NCBI RefSeq assembly: GCF_002911015.1
Contig: NZ_KZ626858.1
Span: 1-64,000, forward strand
DNA length: 64,000 bases
Direction of reading: 5' to 3'
DNA from: Streptomyces populi
GTDB taxonomy: Bacteria; Actinomycetota; Actinomycetes; Streptomycetales; Streptomycetaceae
The position numbers were made by a program, and so were the translations under genes. The notes beneath the pieces are model-generated. The model had not been told where the DNA came from and made no database searches. It was given only the letters and a program-made list of their open reading frames with translations. Of the stretch, positions 60,321 to 64,000 are shown one piece after another; position 1 is the first letter of the stretch; the number at the start of each line of letters is the position of its first letter.

Positions 60321-61394
60321 CTACACCTGGACCTCGGGCACCGTGACACCGAACCGGGCGGCACTCTCGGTCAGTTCGCGCCACACCTTGGCCGCCACCG
60401 GCACCCCCTCCCCCGCGCGCAGCACCCCGAGCGAGGCGCTGCGCTCTCCCGGGTAGAACACGCCCCGCGCCCCGTCCGCCGGGGGGAGCGCCTTGAGGGC
60501 GGCGAGCGTGGCGTCGACGGCCTCGGTGAAGGCGTCGGCGTCCCCGAAGGCCGCCGGGTCGATGGCGACGATCAGGGCGTTCTGGCGGTGCTCGCGGCCC
60601 CCGGGGTCGTCGGAGTGGAAGGCGGCGAGGATGGGCGCGCCGACGAGCACGCCGGTCAGCAGCTCGAAGGCGAGCGACATGCCGGACCCCTTGGCGCCGC
60701 CCAGCGGCAGCGGCATGACGGCCTTCTCCGGGTCGGTGGTCGGGGTGCCGTCCGCGGTGGCGGCGGCGCCTTCGGGCAGCGGGGTGCCGTTCGCCCTGGC
60801 CTGCCGGATCCGGCCCAGGGCGATGGTGGCGGTGGCCATGTCGAGGAGCAGCGGGGCATGGCTCCGCGCCGGCACGGCGACGGCGAGCGGGCTGGTCGCC
60901 ACCGCCACGCCCTTGACCCCGGCGTAGCCCATGTTGGGCATGCCGGCGACGAACGCGATGCCGATCAGGCCCTGTCGGGCGATCTTCGACACGTAGTAGC
61001 CGATGGCGCCGGTGTGCACGGTGCGGCGCACCCCGACGGCCGCGACCCCGCTCGCCCTGGCCCGGGTGACGGCTTCCTCGGCCGCCGCGGTGAGGGCCAC
61101 CGGTCCCGGCGCGCGGTCGGCGTCGAGGACGGCGACGGCCGCCGCGCCCGACTCGACGGTGATCTCGGGGCGGGCGTTGGCCACCCCCTTGGCGAGCAGT
61201 TCCAGGTAGGCGGGGACGCGCGCGGTGCCGTGGGAGTCGATGCCGCGCAGCGCGGCCCAGACGAACACCTCCGCGGTGGTGCGGGCGTGTTCGGGGCCGA
61301 GGCCGCCCTTCTCCAGGAGCGCGGCGGCGAGGCCGCGGAGCTCCTCGGCGGGGACGAGTACCTTGCCCGGCCGGGACGCCGGTGTGTCGGTCAT
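60321..61394 (-). CDS. Ldh-family (malate/L-lactate dehydrogenase-like) oxidoreductase
   Basis: 357 aa. Family landmarks: EVFVWAALRGIDSHGTARVP, VRRTVHTGAIGYYVSKIAR, VAGMPNMGYAGVKG and PLPLGGAKGSGMSLAFELLTG. These NAD(P)-dependent enzymes reduce 2-oxo acids to 2-hydroxy acids. Here it may act on an intermediate made by the ThDP enzyme. AGGAGG lies 9 nt before the ATG; it follows the ThDP gene after 19 nt. Confidence 0.88.
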   Translation of the reverse strand: MTDTPASRPGKVLVPAEELRGLAAALLEKGGLGPEHARTTAEVFVWAALRGIDSHGTARVPAYLELLAKGVANARPEITVESGAAAVAVLDADRAPGPVALTAAAEEAVTRARASGVAAVGVRRTVHTGAIGYYVSKIARQGLIGIAFVAGMPNMGYAGVKGVAVATSPLAVAVPARSHAPLLLDMATATIALGRIRQARANGTPLPEGAAATADGTPTTDPEKAVMPLPLGGAKGSGMSLAFELLTGVLVGAPILAAFHSDDPGGREHRQNALIVAIDPAAFGDADAFTEAVDATLAALKALPPADGARGVFYPGERSASLGVLRAGEGVPVAAKVWRELTESAARFGVTVPEVQV

Positions 61395-61413
61395 GGTGGC
61401 GGTGCCTCCTGGA

Positions 61414-63135
61414 TCAGCGGGTGACGAGGACGTCGACGACGGCGGTGGTGCCCTCCGCCACGGCCTTGAGCGCGCGCTCCAGGGCGGGGGCGAGCGCGTC
61501 CGGCGCGTCGACGGTCTCGGTGTGCATGCCGAACGGCTCGGCGAAGGCGGCGAGCCGGGGCAGCCGGCGCAGATCGGTGCCCAGCCACTCGCCGGTCTCG
61601 GCCGCGGCGCCCTCGGGATAGAACCTGCGGTGGTTGAGGTTCATCGACTTGTAGACACGGTTGTTGAAGACCACGATCAGCAGTGGCAGACCGTAGGCGT
61701 TCGCGGCGTCGTACGACGGGACGATCGGGTTGTACGTGAAGGCGCCGTCGCCGATCGTGAGCACCACGGGCCGCTCGCGGGCGGCGAGTTTGACGCCGAG
61801 GGCGACCGCGATGCCCTGGCCGAGTCCGCCCTGGACGTAGAAGTACGAGTCGGGGGCGGCCGTCCGCACATGGCGTCTGACGACGCGGCTGTGCGTGATG
61901 GTCTCGTCGACGACGATCGCGTCCCGGCCGTCCAGGAGCCCGCGCAGGGTGGCGGCGACGTGCACGGGGTCGATGCCCTCCGAGCGCGCGGCCTTCGCCT
62001 CGGCGGCCGCGATCGAGGCCTGTTCGTCGGCGTGCCGCCGCTCGTGCTCCGCGCGGCGCGCGGTGACGGCTGCCGTGGCCTCGGCGTCCGGAGGCCGTGT
62101 GTGCGCTCGCTCGGCCAGCTGGCGCAGGGTGTTGGTGACGTTTCCTTCCAGATAGCGGTCGGCGAAGAGGACCTGGTAGGCGATGTGCGGGCGTTGCGGC
62201 ACCTCGTCGACGACCACGATCCGGGCCTTGGAGGGGCGGCGCGAGGGCGGGTAGAAAGGGGCGCGGCAGTTGACGAGGAGGATGAGGTCGGCCTCGTCCA
62301 TCCAGGGGCCGATGTCCGAGCCCGCGTGCAGGGGGTGGGTGCGCGGGAAGTTGCCGCACACCGCGGAGTCGGGTTCGACGACCGGGATGTTCCAGGCCTC
62401 CGCGAAGGCGACCAGCGCCTCGAAGCCGCCCGCCTCACGGCCCGCCGTCTCGGTGACGATCACCGGGTTGGCCGCCTCGCGGATCAACTCGGCCACGGCG
62501 TCGGCCTCTTCGGGGGAACTGTGCGTGGACCCCGGCGGGACGACCGGCTTGGCCTCTCGGCCGTCCCACTCCTCCAGCAGGATCTCCAGCGGGATGTTGA
62601 GGTAGACCGGTCCGGCCGGCGCCCGCCGGGCCAGCTCCGCCGCCCGCGTGACCATGGCGGGCAGCGTGTGCACCCCCGCGGCCTCGTTGGACCACTTCGT
62701 GAACGGCCGGGCGATGCCGTGCGGCCCGCCGACGACGGACAGGTTGCGGTACCACTGACCACCGGGGTCGGGCCCGGGTCCGTCGCCGTAGGTGGTCGAC
62801 TCCGAGGAGGCGACCACCATGGGGACACCCGCGAGCAGGGCGCCGTGGACGGCCATGGAGCCCTGGAGCAGGCCGGGGGCCGCGTGCAGCAGCACGGCCT
62901 GCGGGCGGCGGGCGAGGAGGCCGTAGCCGGTGGCCATGCCGACCGCGACCGTCTCGTGGGTGAGGTCCAGGTACCGCGGGGCCCTCTCGCCGTCGCGGTG
63001 ACGGCGGGCCAGGGACTCCCAGACCGGGGCCCATTCCGACCCCGACGAGCAGAAGACGTAGTCGGCGCCCATGGAGTCGAAGGCCGAGACGAGCGCTTCG
63101 CCGCCGGCCCCCGGTGTGTTCTCGGTGTCCGTCAT
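61414..63135 (-). CDS. ThDP-dependent decarboxylase/lyase (acetolactate synthase-like superfamily)
   Basis: 573 aa, three-domain ThDP enzyme. PYR domain with catalytic Glu in LDLTHETVAVGMATGYGL, central domain, PP domain with GDGAFTYNPIVPSYDAANAY to IVVFNNRVYKS (the GDG...N motif). The ALS cofactor/substrate signature is not clear, so a 2-oxo-acid decarboxylase such as benzoylformate decarboxylase is as likely. The ribosome site GAGGGC lies 6 nt upstream. 11 nt behind the amidohydrolase. Confidence 0.85.
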   Translation of the reverse strand: MTDTENTPGAGGEALVSAFDSMGADYVFCSSGSEWAPVWESLARRHRDGERAPRYLDLTHETVAVGMATGYGLLARRPQAVLLHAAPGLLQGSMAVHGALLAGVPMVVASSESTTYGDGPGPDPGGQWYRNLSVVGGPHGIARPFTKWSNEAAGVHTLPAMVTRAAELARRAPAGPVYLNIPLEILLEEWDGREAKPVVPPGSTHSSPEEADAVAELIREAANPVIVTETAGREAGGFEALVAFAEAWNIPVVEPDSAVCGNFPRTHPLHAGSDIGPWMDEADLILLVNCRAPFYPPSRRPSKARIVVVDEVPQRPHIAYQVLFADRYLEGNVTNTLRQLAERAHTRPPDAEATAAVTARRAEHERRHADEQASIAAAEAKAARSEGIDPVHVAATLRGLLDGRDAIVVDETITHSRVVRRHVRTAAPDSYFYVQGGLGQGIAVALGVKLAARERPVVLTIGDGAFTYNPIVPSYDAANAYGLPLLIVVFNNRVYKSMNLNHRRFYPEGAAAETGEWLGTDLRRLPRLAAFAEPFGMHTETVDAPDALAPALERALKAVAEGTTAVVDVLVTR

Positions 63136-63146
63136 CTCCGGTGCCC

Positions 63147-64000
63147 TCAGCCCTCGATCGGCCAGTCGAGGACCTCGGAGATGCCCCGGCCGAGGATCCA
63201 CTCCAGTTCCTCGGGCGTGAAGTCCCAGTGCTGGGTGAACTGTTCGATGGTGTCGGTGTAGGTGATGCCGTGGCCGAGCAGCCGGGTGATGTCGGTGCCG
63301 TAGAAGCACCGCCGGGGGCCCAGCTTGTCGACCATCTCGCGCACGTACTTCTCGATGTTCCTGTTCGGGAAGGGCTGCGTCGAATAGCCGGGGAGCGCCG
63401 AGACCTTGACGTAGATGTTCGGGTGGACGGCCAGGTCGGCGGTCTCCTGGACCCAGTAGCCGATCGCGTCGTCCACACAGCGGGCCATGATGCCCATGTG
63501 GTCGATGATGATCTTCAGGCCGGGGTGCTTGGCGGCGATCTCGCCGAGCTCGCGCTTCCAGATCGGCGCGTGGACCATGGTGGGGACGCCGAGTTCCTCG
63601 GCGACCGGCCAGTACCAGTCGTTGGTGCCGTCGATCATCCAGTTGCGGTCCTGCGGACGGTGGAAGGTGAGCCGGGTGCCCTTGATGTACGGGTTCCGGG
63701 CGAAGTCCTTGAGCAGCGCGGTGCCTTCGACCGCGTCGTCCTGGGGGACGCGGGCCATGATGCCGAAGCGGTCCGGGTGCGCCTCGCAGGCCTCGAGGGC
63801 GTAGTCGATGCGGTTGCCCTCCCAGGACGGGGGCAGGATCAGCGCCCGGTTGACGCCCGCCTCGTCCATCAGCTCGAGGGCCTCCTCGTAGGAGAAGGGC
63901 TCCTCGCGGTGTCCATTGAGGCGGATGCGCTCCCGGGCGCCGGGGACCCAGGGGCGGTCCGGGGTCTCTTCCTTCCAGATGTGGATCTGGGTGTCGACAA
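63147..64000 (-). CDS. amidohydrolase (COG3618, LigI-like), truncated by the window end
   Basis: At least 283 aa; the frame runs off the window. Near the N-terminal part, DTQIHIWKEETPDRPWVPG carries the metal-site pattern of COG3618 amidohydrolases (family with 2-pyrone-4,6-dicarboxylate hydrolase LigI). Later: KGTRLTFHRPQDRNWMIDG, PTMVHAPIWK, IIIDHMGI and FYGTDITRLLGHG (His and Asp ligands). Given gal genes nearby, hydrolysis of a pyrone or lactone to 4-oxalomesaconate is possible, but other decarboxylase or hydrolase roles are not excluded. Confidence 0.82.
   Translation of the reverse strand, partial: VDTQIHIWKEETPDRPWVPGARERIRLNGHREEPFSYEEALELMDEAGVNRALILPPSWEGNRIDYALEACEAHPDRFGIMARVPQDDAVEGTALLKDFARNPYIKGTRLTFHRPQDRNWMIDGTNDWYWPVAEELGVPTMVHAPIWKRELGEIAAKHPGLKIIIDHMGIMARCVDDAIGYWVQETADLAVHPNIYVKVSALPGYSTQPFPNRNIEKYVREMVDKLGPRRCFYGTDITRLLGHGITYTDTIEQFTQHWDFTPEELEWILGRGISEVLDWPIEG

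Overview
The window is very GC-rich (roughly 70% or more) actinobacterial chromosome. Gene content, GTG starts, Rv1733c- and DUF4142-type proteins, LitR/LitS and the ROK, MmpL and small leader-peptide families all point to a Streptomyces. No rRNA, tRNA, CRISPR array, transposase or phage gene was seen, and most genes look like accessory (chromosome-arm) functions.

Layout. (1) 0-5.2 kb: an alpha/beta hydrolase, then a TPP riboswitch controlling a hydroxymethylpyrimidine permease and thiD, then gnd. (2) 5.2-23.1 kb: a hypoxia/dormancy-type island with pyruvate formate-lyase and its activase, two PNPOx-fold proteins, an Rv1733c-family membrane protein, three universal stress proteins, cNMP-binding and CBS-BON proteins, a DevR/DosR-like response regulator without a partner kinase, a GH65 enzyme, phosphoketolase, PPK2 and a zinc alcohol dehydrogenase. 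Seven palindromes of the form GGGCC-N4-GGYCC lie upstream of most of these genes, including the regulator itself. They have the same geometry as the mycobacterial DosR box and look like one regulon. The block ends in a broken DoxX-family relic. (3) 23.6-27.4 kb: sulfonate/organosulfur scavenging (acyl-CoA-dehydrogenase-like monooxygenase, SsuD, SsuE), headed by a 27-codon leader peptide with two cysteines and a predicted leaderless promoter, a probable cysteine-responsive attenuator. (4) 27.6-30.5 kb: an MmpL transporter and its MarR regulator with a perfect AT-rich operator. (5) 30.6-43.9 kb: a light/photo-oxidative stress region with an SDR, photolyase, secreted DUF4142 protein, LitR (B12-type MerR), the ECF sigma LitS, SigK-RskA, and a four-gene operon with 4-nt overlaps (FAD oxidoreductase, DUF1365, cyclopropane-synthase-type methyltransferase, DUF1295) that probably modifies membrane fatty acids; then an MBL-fold hydrolase and a TetR regulator with two operators. 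(6) 44-54 kb: an acyl-CoA synthetase, GNATs, an amino-acid permease divergent from a ROK regulator, a secreted protein and a small stress membrane protein. (7) 54.1-64 kb: an aromatic catabolic cluster with a GalB/GalC/GalD-type lower pathway, a VOC-type extradiol dioxygenase, an AAHS transporter and a GntR regulator with matching operators, preceded by an amidohydrolase (cut by the window end), a ThDP enzyme and an Ldh-family dehydrogenase in a separate transcription unit closed by a 26-bp hairpin.

The strongest leads are the DosR-like box set linked to fermentative metabolism, the leaderless Cys leader peptide, the light-linked lipid-modification operon, and the gal-type pathway that uses a non-homologous ring-cleavage enzyme. 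All functions come from reading the sequence and recalled family knowledge; no database search was run.
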